A stretch of DNA of 53,712 nt, taken from Mucispirillum schaedleri (GTDB lineage: Bacteria; Chrysiogenota; Deferribacteres; Deferribacterales; Mucispirillaceae). Location of the stretch: assembly GCA_949287985.1 (NCBI GenBank), contig CASEIN010000009.1, positions 1 through 53,712 of the forward strand, given 5' to 3'. This document shows, in pieces, positions 29,244 through 38,498 of the stretch. A model generated the notes under the pieces. That model had not been told where the DNA came from. It was given only the letters and a program-made list of their open reading frames with translations, and searched no databases. Both the position numbers and the translations under genes were made by a program. How positions within the stretch are numbered: position 1 is the first letter of the stretch; each line of letters opens with the position of its first letter.

Positions 29244-30146
29244 TTATCTAATAATAGAGTTTGATTTTGTAAAACTTTTTGTTACAGCATTTATAGTCAT
29301 AGAATTAAGCCTTGAAATTCTCTCATCTATTGGTGGGTGTGTAGAAAAAAGACTTAATGCTTTACTTCCAGCAAAAGGGCTTGCAATAAACATATGAGCC
29401 GTAGCTGGTTTTGCATTACTCATAGGGTGTGCCTGCACTCCATATGCTATTTTATGTAGAGCCGATGCTAAAGCCTTTGGATTACCGCAAAATTCTGCCC
29501 CTCTTGCATCAGCAATATATTCTCTAGACCTGGAAACTGCCATTTGTATGAGAGTAGCAGCAATTGGTGCTAAAATTATCATAAAAATAGAGCCAACTAG
29601 TCCTAATGGGCTTGAATTCTCTTCATCATTATTGCCACCTAAAATCATAGACCATTGGAAAATATCTACTATCATCATAATAGTACCTGCCATCATAGCA
29701 ACAATAGTGCCTATTAAAATATCTTTACCATAAATATGGGCAAGTTCATGGCCTATAACACCTGCAAGTTCTTCATCATCAAGCATATCCATTAAAGAAT
29801 TTGTAACAGCAACTGCAGCATGGTTTTTATTTCTTCCTGTAGCAAAAGCATTAGGTGTGCCGCTTGGAATAATATAAACTTTTGGCATAGGAAGATTTGC
29901 ACGCTGAGCAAGTCGTGATACAATATTATAAAGTCTTGGATTTTCTGCAGCTGTAACTTCCTGCGCTTTATACATTTTTAAAACAATTTTGTCGCTAAAC
30001 CAGTATGAAAAAAAGTTCATACCAATAGCAAAGACAAAAGCTATAAACATACCTGTCGAGCCACCTAAAACCCTGCCTATAACTATTAGTAATGCTGTCA
30101 TTAAAACTATTAAAAAAACAGTTTTTATAGTGTTTGTAGTAGTCAT
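29244..30146 (-). CDS. htpX: Membrane zinc protease HtpX
   Basis: A membrane-embedded M48 metalloprotease that degrades misfolded membrane proteins. The protein is 300 residues. Two N-terminal membrane helices (about 8-27 and 32-50) are followed by EVTAAENPRLYNIV and the active site His133-Glu134-x2-His137 in GHELAHIYGKD, then two more hydrophobic segments (about 143-165 and 178-202). SREYIADARGAEF carries the third zinc ligand. It is a single-gene unit. No heat-shock element such as CIRCE is seen upstream. Confidence 0.95.
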   Translation of the reverse strand: MTTTNTIKTVFLIVLMTALLIVIGRVLGGSTGMFIAFVFAIGMNFFSYWFSDKIVLKMYKAQEVTAAENPRLYNIVSRLAQRANLPMPKVYIIPSGTPNAFATGRNKNHAAVAVTNSLMDMLDDEELAGVIGHELAHIYGKDILIGTIVAMMAGTIMMIVDIFQWSMILGGNNDEENSSPLGLVGSIFMIILAPIAATLIQMAVSRSREYIADARGAEFCGNPKALASALHKIAYGVQAHPMSNAKPATAHMFIASPFAGSKALSLFSTHPPIDERISRLNSMTINAVTKSFTKSNSIIR

Positions 30147-30290
30147 TTTCTTTCCTTATAAATTTTATTATTTAAGTATAATATACTTATATTATAGTTA
30201 CAAATATATAATTAAAAAGTTCATATACAATAAAAATTAATTTTATAATACATAATTTTTACAAAATATTACTACTGCGTAAGGTAAAAA

Positions 30291-31967
30291 TTAATCTGTA
30301 ATAGTCACTGGGTTTTCCATTTTTGAAAGTGGAGAGTTATTTATAACAAATTCTGTATATATACGTTTATCTGTCATATGGATATCTGTTTTTGAAATTA
30401 TATTATCTTTAATCTCTACCTTATTATCAGCTATATATGAAGATAACAGCACTTTATATGTTTTATCTCTTTCAATATTTAAAGCTTCCCCGTTTGATAA
30501 ATATTTAGCAGTAGAAATAGTTTTTGTATTATTATCAAATGTAATACTAGCATTATAAATATATGGAAAGGAGTTTACATCTAATGTTGGCAGGAAAAAA
30601 TTTGTAATACCTTTTTGCATATAGTCTAAAATAGCATCACCTTTAAGTTCTACTATATACATTTGGTTTTCAAATGGTGCAGTTTTATTAATATCACCTG
30701 ATGTAATATCACCTTTATATATATTTGCTCTAATAGCACCAGAATTAATTAATGAAAAATCAACTTGATAATTTTTACTAGCAGCATAATCATAAAGTGA
30801 TTTTGCAAATATAGTTCCTAAAGATAATGAATACTTATCATTAACATCAAAACTTGCATAATTTTCTTTAACTGTCCATAAATCATCTAATGAACTGCCT
30901 ATTATCTTATTCATATCCATTGAAATTTGTTCATAATATTTTTTTGCAACAGCAACTGCAGATGTGTCTTCATTTACTAATAAAGCATTATCAAGAGATT
31001 TTATATAATCATTGTAAGCATTATCAGTAAATGGATTAATTAAAAATCTTGGTGTGCCGGTGTATGTTTTAATAATTCCATTATTATTAAAAGTAAATAC
31101 AGCATTACCTAAAACCATACCTTTTGATGCTGCTGTAATAATATAAGTATTATTTATTTTTAATGGATAACTTTCTTCATAACTTTCAATACCTAAAGGA
31201 GAAAAATCCCCCTGTATTGTATGAGTATGGCCGCCTATTATTACATCTATATCAGACACAAGCTGTGCTAATTGTTTATCCTGCTCAAAACCAAGATGAG
31301 TTATTGCAATAATTTTATTGATATTTTGTTTTTTTAGCTCATCTACTACATTTTTTGCAGCAGTATATGGGTCTGTTATAACCATACCTTTTGTTCCTGC
31401 CATTCCTGATTCAGTGGTTGTAACCCCAAAATAAGCAACCTTTTGCCCATTATTATATTCTTTTATTATATATGGTTTTATATATTTTTGAATATTTTGG
31501 TTTTTAAAAGTAACATTTGCTAGAACGATTTGAAAATTACATGTATTTATACCACTATCAATATATGAGAAAAATTTATCAAGTGTTCCTGTATCTGTTT
31601 CATATAATTCATGATTACCAAGTGTCATAAAACTTACAGCAGTTTGACATAACATATCATAATCATATTTGCCATTAGTATATGTAAAAAGAGGATAACC
31701 CTGCTGAAGAGCATCACCTGCAAAAATTATTTCGCTTTGTGGTAATTTAGAAGTATTATTAATAGCTTGAATAATACGTGGATAGCCACCTATACTTGCA
31801 GCAACAGTTTGATTATTAAAAGACAAATTATAATCATTATTTTCTGATGTATGGATATCATTAAAATGAAGTAGCTGTAATGTAAAATCTTGATTTGAGT
31901 TGTTATTTGAAACATTATTGCATGAAGCAGTAATAAGTAAAAATAAGCAAAGTAATAATTTTTTCAT
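30291..31967 (-). CDS. 5'-nucleotidase/UshA-family metallophosphatase lipoprotein
   Basis: A 558-residue exported enzyme with an N-terminal lipoprotein signal (Cys16 in LLITASCNN) that splits phosphate from extracellular nucleotides or related esters. The metallophosphatase motifs are in order: LLHFNDIHTSEN, GDALQQGYPLF, TLGNHELYE, ITHLGFEQD and IIGGHTHT. The C-terminal 5'-nucleotidase domain (about residues 330-540) has NSGAIRANIYKGD. It lies 12 bases after fmt and is probably co-transcribed. Exact substrate cannot be told. Confidence 0.88.
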   Translation of the reverse strand: MKKLLLCLFLLITASCNNVSNNNSNQDFTLQLLHFNDIHTSENNDYNLSFNNQTVAASIGGYPRIIQAINNTSKLPQSEIIFAGDALQQGYPLFTYTNGKYDYDMLCQTAVSFMTLGNHELYETDTGTLDKFFSYIDSGINTCNFQIVLANVTFKNQNIQKYIKPYIIKEYNNGQKVAYFGVTTTESGMAGTKGMVITDPYTAAKNVVDELKKQNINKIIAITHLGFEQDKQLAQLVSDIDVIIGGHTHTIQGDFSPLGIESYEESYPLKINNTYIITAASKGMVLGNAVFTFNNNGIIKTYTGTPRFLINPFTDNAYNDYIKSLDNALLVNEDTSAVAVAKKYYEQISMDMNKIIGSSLDDLWTVKENYASFDVNDKYSLSLGTIFAKSLYDYAASKNYQVDFSLINSGAIRANIYKGDITSGDINKTAPFENQMYIVELKGDAILDYMQKGITNFFLPTLDVNSFPYIYNASITFDNNTKTISTAKYLSNGEALNIERDKTYKVLLSSYIADNKVEIKDNIISKTDIHMTDKRIYTEFVINNSPLSKMENPVTITD

Positions 31968-31979
31968 AAAAAAATACCT

Positions 31980-32912
31980 TTATTCGCTGTAAAATAATGA
32001 GCCTTTACTAAGTTTATAACCAGCAAGAAAGCTTTTAGTATCCATTTTCTTTTTGCCTTCAAGCTGCAGTTCAAATATTTCAAGAGCATTTGTTTTGCAT
32101 GCTGCTACAATACTATCCTTTGTAATATCTATAATAGTTCCCGCTTTTTCATTATGACTGCATTCAAAAACTTTACTTTTGAATATTTTTACTTTTTTAT
32201 TATCAATATTAGTATAGCTTGCAGGCCATGGAGTAAATGCTCTTATCATTCTTTCAATATAGGCTGCATCATTATCCCAGTTAATAAGCCCCATTTCCTT
32301 ATTCATCATAGGAGCTTTTGTTGCATCATTATCGTTTTGTTTTTGTGGTGTAATATTACTAAAGTTATTGATAGTTTCAATAAGCAGTTCAGCACCAGTG
32401 TGTGATAATTCTTCAGCTAATTCACCTGCATTTTTATAAAGTATAGGTGTTTTTTTAGTAAGTAAAATATCACCAGTATCCATACCAGCGTCCATAAACA
32501 TAGTATTTACACCAGTTTCACTTTCTCCATTTAAGATAGCCCAGTTAACAGGAGCAGAACCTCTGTATTTTGGAAGCAGCGAAAAATGCACATTAATAGG
32601 AGCAGTTTTTGGAATATCTAAAATTTCCTGTGGAAGAATTTTACCGTAAGCTACAACTGCAAAAAAATCAGGTTTGCATGCTTTTATAATATCCATTGCT
32701 TCTTGATTATTACGTATTTTTTCAGGCTGATAAACATTAAGACCATAAGATAAGGCACATTCTTTAACAGGGGAAAATGCCATATTTTGCCCTCTGCCTT
32801 TAGGTTTATCTGGCTGAGTGATTACAAGTGGAATATTAAATCCGTTTTCTACTAATGCTTTTAATGAAGGCACTGCAATTTCTGGTGTGCCCATAAATAC
32901 TATTTTTTTCAT
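31980..32912 (-). CDS. fmt: Methionyl-tRNA formyltransferase
   Basis: It formylates initiator Met-tRNA. The protein is 310 residues. KIVFMGTPEIAVPSLKAL is the typical start. NVHFSLLPKYRGSAPVNWAI contains the catalytic Asn-His-Ser region of the 10-formyl-THF-binding domain. TGVNTMFMDAGMDTGDIL holds the catalytic aspartate. The C-terminal tRNA-binding domain is full length. The usual partner def is absent; a nucleotidase lipoprotein follows instead. Confidence 0.95.
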   Translation of the reverse strand: MKKIVFMGTPEIAVPSLKALVENGFNIPLVITQPDKPKGRGQNMAFSPVKECALSYGLNVYQPEKIRNNQEAMDIIKACKPDFFAVVAYGKILPQEILDIPKTAPINVHFSLLPKYRGSAPVNWAILNGESETGVNTMFMDAGMDTGDILLTKKTPILYKNAGELAEELSHTGAELLIETINNFSNITPQKQNDNDATKAPMMNKEMGLINWDNDAAYIERMIRAFTPWPASYTNIDNKKVKIFKSKVFECSHNEKAGTIIDITKDSIVAACKTNALEIFELQLEGKKKMDTKSFLAGYKLSKGSLFYSE

Positions 32913-32976
32913 AGCACTATTATATATTAAGTTTTTAAATTATCAAGTAAAATTTATTTTTTATAAGAAATATAGC

Positions 32977-33006
32977 TTGATATTTTAGTTAATAAATAGT
33001 TATACT
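32977..33006 (+). promoter_or_regulatory. Promoter of pta
   Basis: TTGATA (32977-32982) and TATACT (33001-33006) are 18 bases apart. The -10 ends 22 bases before the ATG, which is preceded by GAGGG. Confidence 0.6.
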
Positions 33007-33028
33007 ATAAAAAATGTGAGGGTAACCT

Positions 33029-34024
33029 ATGAGAATATTAGCAAAATTAAGAGAAAATGCATTAAAATTAGAAAAATCCATTATTTTACCAGATGGTAAT
33101 GATGAAAGAACTATTAAAGCAGCACATGAGCTTTTATCAAATAAATTATGTAAAGTAGGTATTGTTGGAGATAAAGACTTTATTTTACCAATATATGAAA
33201 AATTAAACCCTGAACATGATTTAAACATAATTGATATAAATAATAACAAATATACAGAAAGATTTACAGAAAGCTATTATGAAAAGCGTAAAAATAAGGG
33301 TGAAACAAAGGAAAGCTCTCTTATGGCAGTGAAGCGCCCTTGCTATTTTGGTGCAATGGCTGTTGAATTAGGGCTTTATGATGGCTGTGTATCTGGTTCT
33401 ATATCATCAAGTGCAGAAGTTCTACGTGGTGCATTAAAATGTATTGGTATGAAAAAGGGAATGAGTAAAATTTCTTCTTTTATAATTATGGAAACACCAC
33501 TTACAGAGTATGGCAGTAATGGCACTTTTTTTATGGCAGATATTGCAATTAACCCTAACCCTGATGCAGAAACACTGGCAGACATTGCCATATCTTCAGC
33601 AGACAGCTATAAGCTTTTAATGGAGGAAGATGCAAAGGTTGCATTATTATCATTTTCCACAAAAGGCAGTGCAGAAGATGAAAGTATTGATAAAGTCAGG
33701 GAAGCATTAAAAATAGTTAATTCGAAAAGAGCAGATATCTTAATTGATGGTGAACTGCAGTTTGATGCTGCCCTTTTAAAAGAGGTTGGTGCTAGAAAAG
33801 CTCCAGAAAGTAAAGTGGCAGGTAATGCCAATGTATTTATTTTCCCTAATTTAGATGCAGGTAATATTGGCTATAAAATTACAGAAAGAATGTGTAAAGG
33901 TGCTTATGCAACAGGACCAATTTTACAGGGGCTTGCAAAGCCAATGAATGACTTATCTCGCGGCTGTTCATATAAAGATATAGTGAATGCATCGCTTGTT
34001 ACTATTTTTCAGTCTGGTATATAG
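33029..34024 (+). CDS. pta: Phosphate acetyltransferase
   Basis: It interconverts acetyl-CoA and acetyl phosphate for acetate metabolism. At 331 residues it is the short, single-domain form without the N-terminal DRTGG region. Typical segments are KSIILPDGNDERTIKAAHEL, GAMAVELGLYDGCVSGS, FFMADIAINPNPDAETLADI, ALLSFSTKGSA, DGELQFDAAL and FIFPNLDAGNIGYKITER. Acetate kinase is not in the window. A TauE-type permease starts two bases after the stop, suggesting one transcript. Confidence 0.96.
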   Translation: MRILAKLRENALKLEKSIILPDGNDERTIKAAHELLSNKLCKVGIVGDKDFILPIYEKLNPEHDLNIIDINNNKYTERFTESYYEKRKNKGETKESSLMAVKRPCYFGAMAVELGLYDGCVSGSISSSAEVLRGALKCIGMKKGMSKISSFIIMETPLTEYGSNGTFFMADIAINPNPDAETLADIAISSADSYKLLMEEDAKVALLSFSTKGSAEDESIDKVREALKIVNSKRADILIDGELQFDAALLKEVGARKAPESKVAGNANVFIFPNLDAGNIGYKITERMCKGAYATGPILQGLAKPMNDLSRGCSYKDIVNASLVTIFQSGI

Positions 34025-34026
34025 TA

Positions 34027-34857
34027 ATGGTTAGTATTCTTTTACTAATACTGCTTGGGATTATTGTTGGTATACTTGGAGCAATACTTGGTATTGGTGG
34101 TGGCATTATAATGGTTCCTGTTTTAACATTTTTATTTGATATGCCAATACATAATGCTATTGCAGTATCGTTAGTTGTAATTACGGCAAACAGTATGTCC
34201 ACATCTGCTGTGTATTTAAAAACTGGGGCAGCAAACCTTAATTTAGGTATTGCTTTATCTTCAGCATCAGTTATTGGTGCATTAATCGGCAGCAAAACAG
34301 CAGTTCATTTACCACAGGATACAGTTATGATTATTTTAGGCATTATACAGTTAATCATGGCATACCTTACATACTTAAAAATGAAACAGAGCTCAAAAGA
34401 GCATGAAGAAGTAAAAGATAATACACAAAGTTTTTTCTATGGTGAATTTGTAGATAAAGCAACAAATAAGGTTGTAAAATATAACCCAGTTAAAACTGGC
34501 TACAACTTTTTATTTAGTGCATTTTCAGGTGTTTTTTCTGGTTTAAGTGGAGCAGGTGGTGGTGCATTAATAATCCCCGGTATGAATTTAATATCAAATA
34601 TTCCTATAAAAGCAGCAACAGCAACAAGTTCGTTTATTATAGGCTTTACAGCAGCAGCAGGCAGCATCGTTTATATGCAGGCAGGTTTTGTTGATGTAAA
34701 AGTGGCATGCTGTATTATTTTTGGTATTTTTGCAGGCACATTAATTAGCATGAGATATTTTTCAAAAATAACAGATAAAAAAGTATCATACTTACTTATA
34801 GTTTTACTGTTAATTGTAGCATTTCAAATGATATATGAGGGTATAAAAATTGGCTGA
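34027..34857 (+). CDS. TauE/SafE-family (sulfite/organosulfonate-type) permease
   Basis: A 276-residue membrane protein with about eight hydrophobic segments in two halves. Each half carries the family's glycine-rich motif: GAILGIGGGIIMVPVL near residue 20 and FSGLSGAGGGALIIPGM near residue 180. The family exports or imports small anions such as sulfite, sulfoacetate or sulfolactate. The substrate here is unknown. It sits between pta and a DUF1634 gene, which commonly accompanies this transporter type. Confidence 0.88.
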   Translation: MVSILLLILLGIIVGILGAILGIGGGIIMVPVLTFLFDMPIHNAIAVSLVVITANSMSTSAVYLKTGAANLNLGIALSSASVIGALIGSKTAVHLPQDTVMIILGIIQLIMAYLTYLKMKQSSKEHEEVKDNTQSFFYGEFVDKATNKVVKYNPVKTGYNFLFSAFSGVFSGLSGAGGGALIIPGMNLISNIPIKAATATSSFIIGFTAAAGSIVYMQAGFVDVKVACCIIFGIFAGTLISMRYFSKITDKKVSYLLIVLLLIVAFQMIYEGIKIG

Positions 34858-35149
34858 AATTAGAAATATTATAGCATTATCTATGAAATATATGTTTTAT
34901 TTTATACTTGCAATGATAGTATTTTCGTTTGGAATTTCAGTTTTTGAACATGCAGGTATTAGGTTTATATACGTAAAAAGTGAGGATTTATTTTATATTT
35001 CAGCACTTATTGTATGCATATCTCCATTTATATGGGTTTTTATGTATACTGCAGGCTATCTTTTGAAAAGTAATTTTAAGGCTGCATTACTTGGCATACT
35101 GCTTGCAGTGGTTCTTATTCTTTCATTTTTTATGAAAAATATATCATAG
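34850..35149 (+). CDS. DUF1634 membrane protein, partner of the TauE/SafE permease
   Basis: A 99-residue protein with three predicted membrane helices (about 12-30, 45-66 and 77-96). The start is TTG 34850, behind GAGGG, overlapping the permease end by eight bases. DUF1634 proteins are frequently encoded beside TauE/SafE permeases. A subunit or regulatory role is plausible but not established. Confidence 0.75.
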   Translation: MAEIRNIIALSMKYMFYFILAMIVFSFGISVFEHAGIRFIYVKSEDLFYISALIVCISPFIWVFMYTAGYLLKSNFKAALLGILLAVVLILSFFMKNIS

Positions 35150-35216
35150 TATAATATTTCTCTATTAAGAAAAAATGCTAATAAAGATAAAGTAAGTGGG
35201 ATAAGTGTATACTTAA

Positions 35217-35690
35217 CTAGATATTTTTTTCATTAATTAGTTTTTTTACAGCTTCTCTATCCTGTTCTTTCATCATTATAATACTAACACCAGCTTCACT
35301 GCTGTTACGCCATATAATTTTACCAATAAAAGAGTTTAATGATGGTGTTTCAGGTAAAGTTTTAAAGTTCATACATTTTAAGCACTGGTGGTCTTCTAAG
35401 GCATGTTTTGTTCTAAACTCTAAAATATCACCTTTTTTTATATTATCATAGTGACGAATAGTTAAAGATGATAATGACATACTAACAACATCAATTGTAA
35501 AACACTGCCCATAATCTAATGTTTCCGTCTTATCATCATATGATATAAGCGGAAGAACACACATTTTAGTTTTTAATGAAATATGACCAAATTTTTTTCT
35601 TTTTATATTAAATAATCTACTTAACACTAATCCTGTTCTCCAATATCCTCTACTTAAGGTTATAGCATATGTTTTTAAATTTGTAATCAA
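35217..35690 (-). CDS. PilZ-like domain protein
   Basis: A 157-residue protein resembling a PilZ fold in its second half: FTIDVVSMSLSSLTI in place of the usual (D/N)xSxxG strand, DILEFRTK, then IGKIIWRNSSEAGVSIIMM and a closing helix DREAVKKLI. The cyclic-di-GMP RxxxR motif is not evident, so nucleotide binding is doubtful. The first 40 residues are basic and partly hydrophobic. It is a single gene, convergent with the DUF1634 gene. The call is tentative. Confidence 0.5.
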   Translation of the reverse strand: MITNLKTYAITLSRGYWRTGLVLSRLFNIKRKKFGHISLKTKMCVLPLISYDDKTETLDYGQCFTIDVVSMSLSSLTIRHYDNIKKGDILEFRTKHALEDHQCLKCMNFKTLPETPSLNSFIGKIIWRNSSEAGVSIIMMKEQDREAVKKLINEKNI

Positions 35691-35840
35691 AAAAATTATA
35701 ACAATAGAAAATAAATAGATATTAAAAAGATATTTTTTTAATATAAGTGGTATAATTTAAAAATCAAGAGATAATATTTATATTATACAAAATTATATGC
35801 AATATTATATCATTTATGGCTATAAATAATAGATGAAATA

Positions 35841-37829
35841 TTATTTATAACCACCTGCTGCCTGTAAAAGTCCAAGTATTTCTTGAGAGCCTTCATTATA
35901 TGCAATTAAGTATGGAGATACACCATCGTTATTACGTTTATTTGGATCAGCACCTGCAGTTAAAAGCATACGAACCATATCTGCATTTTTAAGTTTAGTA
36001 GCCCAAATAAGAGCAGTATCACCATTTTTATTTGCTGTATTTACTTGAGATTTTGCCTTAATTAAAGTATCTACCATAGCACTATCTGCTGATGTAACTG
36101 CAATAATTAATGGAATATTACCTTGATTATTTTTAATATTTACATCTGCCCCATTTGCTATTAAAGCTTGAGTAATATATAAATAATTATTTGCAACAGC
36201 TGTAAATATTGGCGTATTACCAGTATTTTTATCTCTTGCATTAGGATTTGCACCCATTTTAATGGAGCTTATAGCACCATCAGTATCATTTCTTGCCACT
36301 TGAGCAAATAATGCAATGGAGGCTTCATCAAAAGTTTTCATATTTTGACCTAAAATCCTTTGCAGCTGTGCATATCCATTATCTTGAGCTAAATCAAAAG
36401 CAGTTTTATCCTCTTTATTTTTTATTTGAATATCTGGTTTATTTTTCAATAATTCTCTAACCATTGGTGTATCACCTGCTAATGTAGCAGTCATTAATGG
36501 AGTATTGCCAAGTGGGTCTTTTGCATTAATATCAGCCCCTGCTTTTAAAAGGTCATTTGTAATATCAGTATTGCCTTGTTGAACTACTGCCATTAATGGA
36601 GTATATCCTTTTTTATTTTTAATGTCAGGGTTTAAACCTTTAGAAAGCAGATTTTCTAAAGTGTATTTGTTGTTTTCAACAGCAGCTTTCATAACAGCAC
36701 TGTTTCCTTGATTATCTACAACATTAGGGTTAGCACCTTTTTTAAGCAGGCTGTCAACAGTTTTAGTGTTACCTGTTCTTGCTGCTATTAAAAATGGAGT
36801 TTCACCATCTTTGTTTCTGTCTTCAATTCTTGCACCATTATCTATTAACATATCAGTAAGATAAGTATTAGGTGAAGCTGCAGCATACATTAATGGAGTA
36901 TTGCCACCATTATCTTTATCATTAACAGGAAGCCCTGCTTTTAACAGTTTTGATGCTATATCATAAAGCCCAAAATTTGAAGCAATATGAAGAGCAGACT
37001 GCCCCATATTATTTTTGTGTTTTGCATTTATTCCTTTATCTAATAACAGATTTGCAATGCTTTCATCACCATTAACAATAGCAGCCGTTAAAGCATTATC
37101 ACCAGTTTCTGGGTTTAATTCATTTATGTTAGCATTGTTATTAAGCATTTTTAAAAGCCTGTCATACTGTCCGTTTGTAGCAGCAGTAATTACTGGTTTA
37201 TCTTTTACAACAGCATTTTTATTTGTTGTATTAAAAGTGTTATCACCTTTTACAACAGGTGTTGGTGCATTATTTGCAGGAGCTGCCGTATAAGGAAGCT
37301 GGTTTGCTAAATCAAGACTGTTTAAAAGAACTAAATGAGATAATTCTTCTTTATTGTATAAAGCTGTGCTGTCAACAGCTATCATTTTAGTAAAGCCAGT
37401 ATTATTTTTGCCTGGAAGTAATTCTTTTAAATTAAAATATTCATTAGGGTTAAATTTATTAATGTATGTTTTAACATCATCTGATGGCATTTCATAAACT
37501 GCTCCGTTTGAAAAGTCTACAATAATACCAAAATCACTTCCAGAAGAAGAAAGTGGTTTAGAACTAAAAGCATTCCACCCATTAATATCATTATTTAATA
37601 TGGCAGTAACAGGAGCAGAACCTATTTTTTCAAATTTTAAGGATACACTTTTTTTATCATTAGGCATTCTAAAAAGCACAGGCATATTAGTTTCTTTTTT
37701 ATTAACTTTATAAAGCATAACAGGTTTTTTACCCTGCTCTTGAGTAGAAGGGTCTTTAAAAATATTATTTTTTTGGGCACAGCCAAAAGTAAATATAATA
37801 ATTAAAATAAAAAGAAATAACTTGCGCAT
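35841..37829 (-). CDS. Ankyrin-repeat lipoprotein
   Basis: A 662-residue lipoprotein (signal peptide ending FTFGC, Cys17). Residues about 40-190 form an unassigned N-terminal domain. From about 215 to the end there are roughly 13-14 ankyrin repeats of 33 residues (units such as NTPLMYAAA and DTALIWATKL). One break near 490-510 lies around GQNMKTFDEAS, where the eighth repeat is cut short. The protein is probably held in the periplasm as a protein-binding scaffold. Periplasmic ankyrin proteins in other bacteria include catalase-associated ones, but nothing here fixes the partner. Confidence 0.85.
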   Translation of the reverse strand: MRKLFLFILIIIFTFGCAQKNNIFKDPSTQEQGKKPVMLYKVNKKETNMPVLFRMPNDKKSVSLKFEKIGSAPVTAILNNDINGWNAFSSKPLSSSGSDFGIIVDFSNGAVYEMPSDDVKTYINKFNPNEYFNLKELLPGKNNTGFTKMIAVDSTALYNKEELSHLVLLNSLDLANQLPYTAAPANNAPTPVVKGDNTFNTTNKNAVVKDKPVITAATNGQYDRLLKMLNNNANINELNPETGDNALTAAIVNGDESIANLLLDKGINAKHKNNMGQSALHIASNFGLYDIASKLLKAGLPVNDKDNGGNTPLMYAAASPNTYLTDMLIDNGARIEDRNKDGETPFLIAARTGNTKTVDSLLKKGANPNVVDNQGNSAVMKAAVENNKYTLENLLSKGLNPDIKNKKGYTPLMAVVQQGNTDITNDLLKAGADINAKDPLGNTPLMTATLAGDTPMVRELLKNKPDIQIKNKEDKTAFDLAQDNGYAQLQRILGQNMKTFDEASIALFAQVARNDTDGAISSIKMGANPNARDKNTGNTPIFTAVANNYLYITQALIANGADVNIKNNQGNIPLIIAVTSADSAMVDTLIKAKSQVNTANKNGDTALIWATKLKNADMVRMLLTAGADPNKRNNDGVSPYLIAYNEGSQEILGLLQAAGGYK

Positions 37830-38108
37830 GAGTATAAGCTCCTTAAAATATTTTTCCTTAACTCCATGTAAGCAAAAATTATGCCATATATACTTTTATA
37901 TAATATTAGTAAAATATGAAAAAAATTTCAAGTGTTTGTTAAATATTAATATAATATGTTTTTCAATATTGTCCGTTTATTTTTTAACTTGAATTAATTA
38001 TAAATATATTCTACATTAAGATTATAACTGTATTAATGCGCGTAAAATACAGCTATAATTTCAGCTAAACAATAGCGAAATTACATTTTCATATATATGG
38101 AGCGAAAT

Positions 38109-38417
38109 ATGAGTATCGAAACAATCGGGCTTAGAGCAATCATTACCACAGACACTCGTCCTAGAGATTATGTTAATAAGTATATTAAAATATCTCAGGC
38201 AAGGCGTGATTATTTCCAAGAAAGTGTTAAACTTTCTCAAATGGCAGTTAATAAAAGAATTGCCCTTGAATCTGAAAAAATCGCTGATATTAATAGGTTT
38301 AATAAAAATGGTTACTGGTCGCCTTCCCCTAATCTTACATTTCATAAGTCATTGAAAATACAAACTGCATATTCTGCAATGGCTCAAGCTGAAAGAAGAT
38401 TTGATGTAAAAGCATAA
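38109..38417 (+). CDS. Unassigned 102-residue protein
   Basis: Not recognised. I choose ATG 38109, because GGAG lies eight bases upstream; the ATG at 38097 has no site. The protein is soluble, basic and helix-rich, with charged stretches such as RRDYFQESVKLSQMAVNKR and an aromatic/proline patch NGYWSPSPNLTF. It has its own terminator and a 280-base upstream gap, so it is a single-gene unit. Confidence 0.65.
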   Translation: MSIETIGLRAIITTDTRPRDYVNKYIKISQARRDYFQESVKLSQMAVNKRIALESEKIADINRFNKNGYWSPSPNLTFHKSLKIQTAYSAMAQAERRFDVKA

Positions 38418-38435
38418 AAATATACAAATAAAATA

Positions 38436-38458
38436 AAGGGGGTTACTGCCACCCCCTT
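38436..38458 (+). terminator. G/C-rich hairpin after the 102-residue gene
   Basis: An 8-bp stem AAGGGGGT/ACCCCCTT (38436-38443 with 38451-38458) with a seven-base loop, striking in such AT-rich DNA. No clean T-run follows on plus (TTCGCTT). It may serve both convergent genes. Confidence 0.6.
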
Positions 38459-38498
38459 CGCTTATGTAATATGAAAATAATGTATTAGTATTATTGTT

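Noticed and set aside
32989-33249. 86-codon open frame antisense to the start of pta
   Set aside because: It overlaps the pta promoter and N-terminus on the opposite strand with no supporting signals.
35841-37829. Repeated segments in the ankyrin gene as a CRISPR array or mobile repeat
   Set aside because: The periodicity is 33 codons within one reading frame and diverged at DNA level, as expected for ankyrin units.
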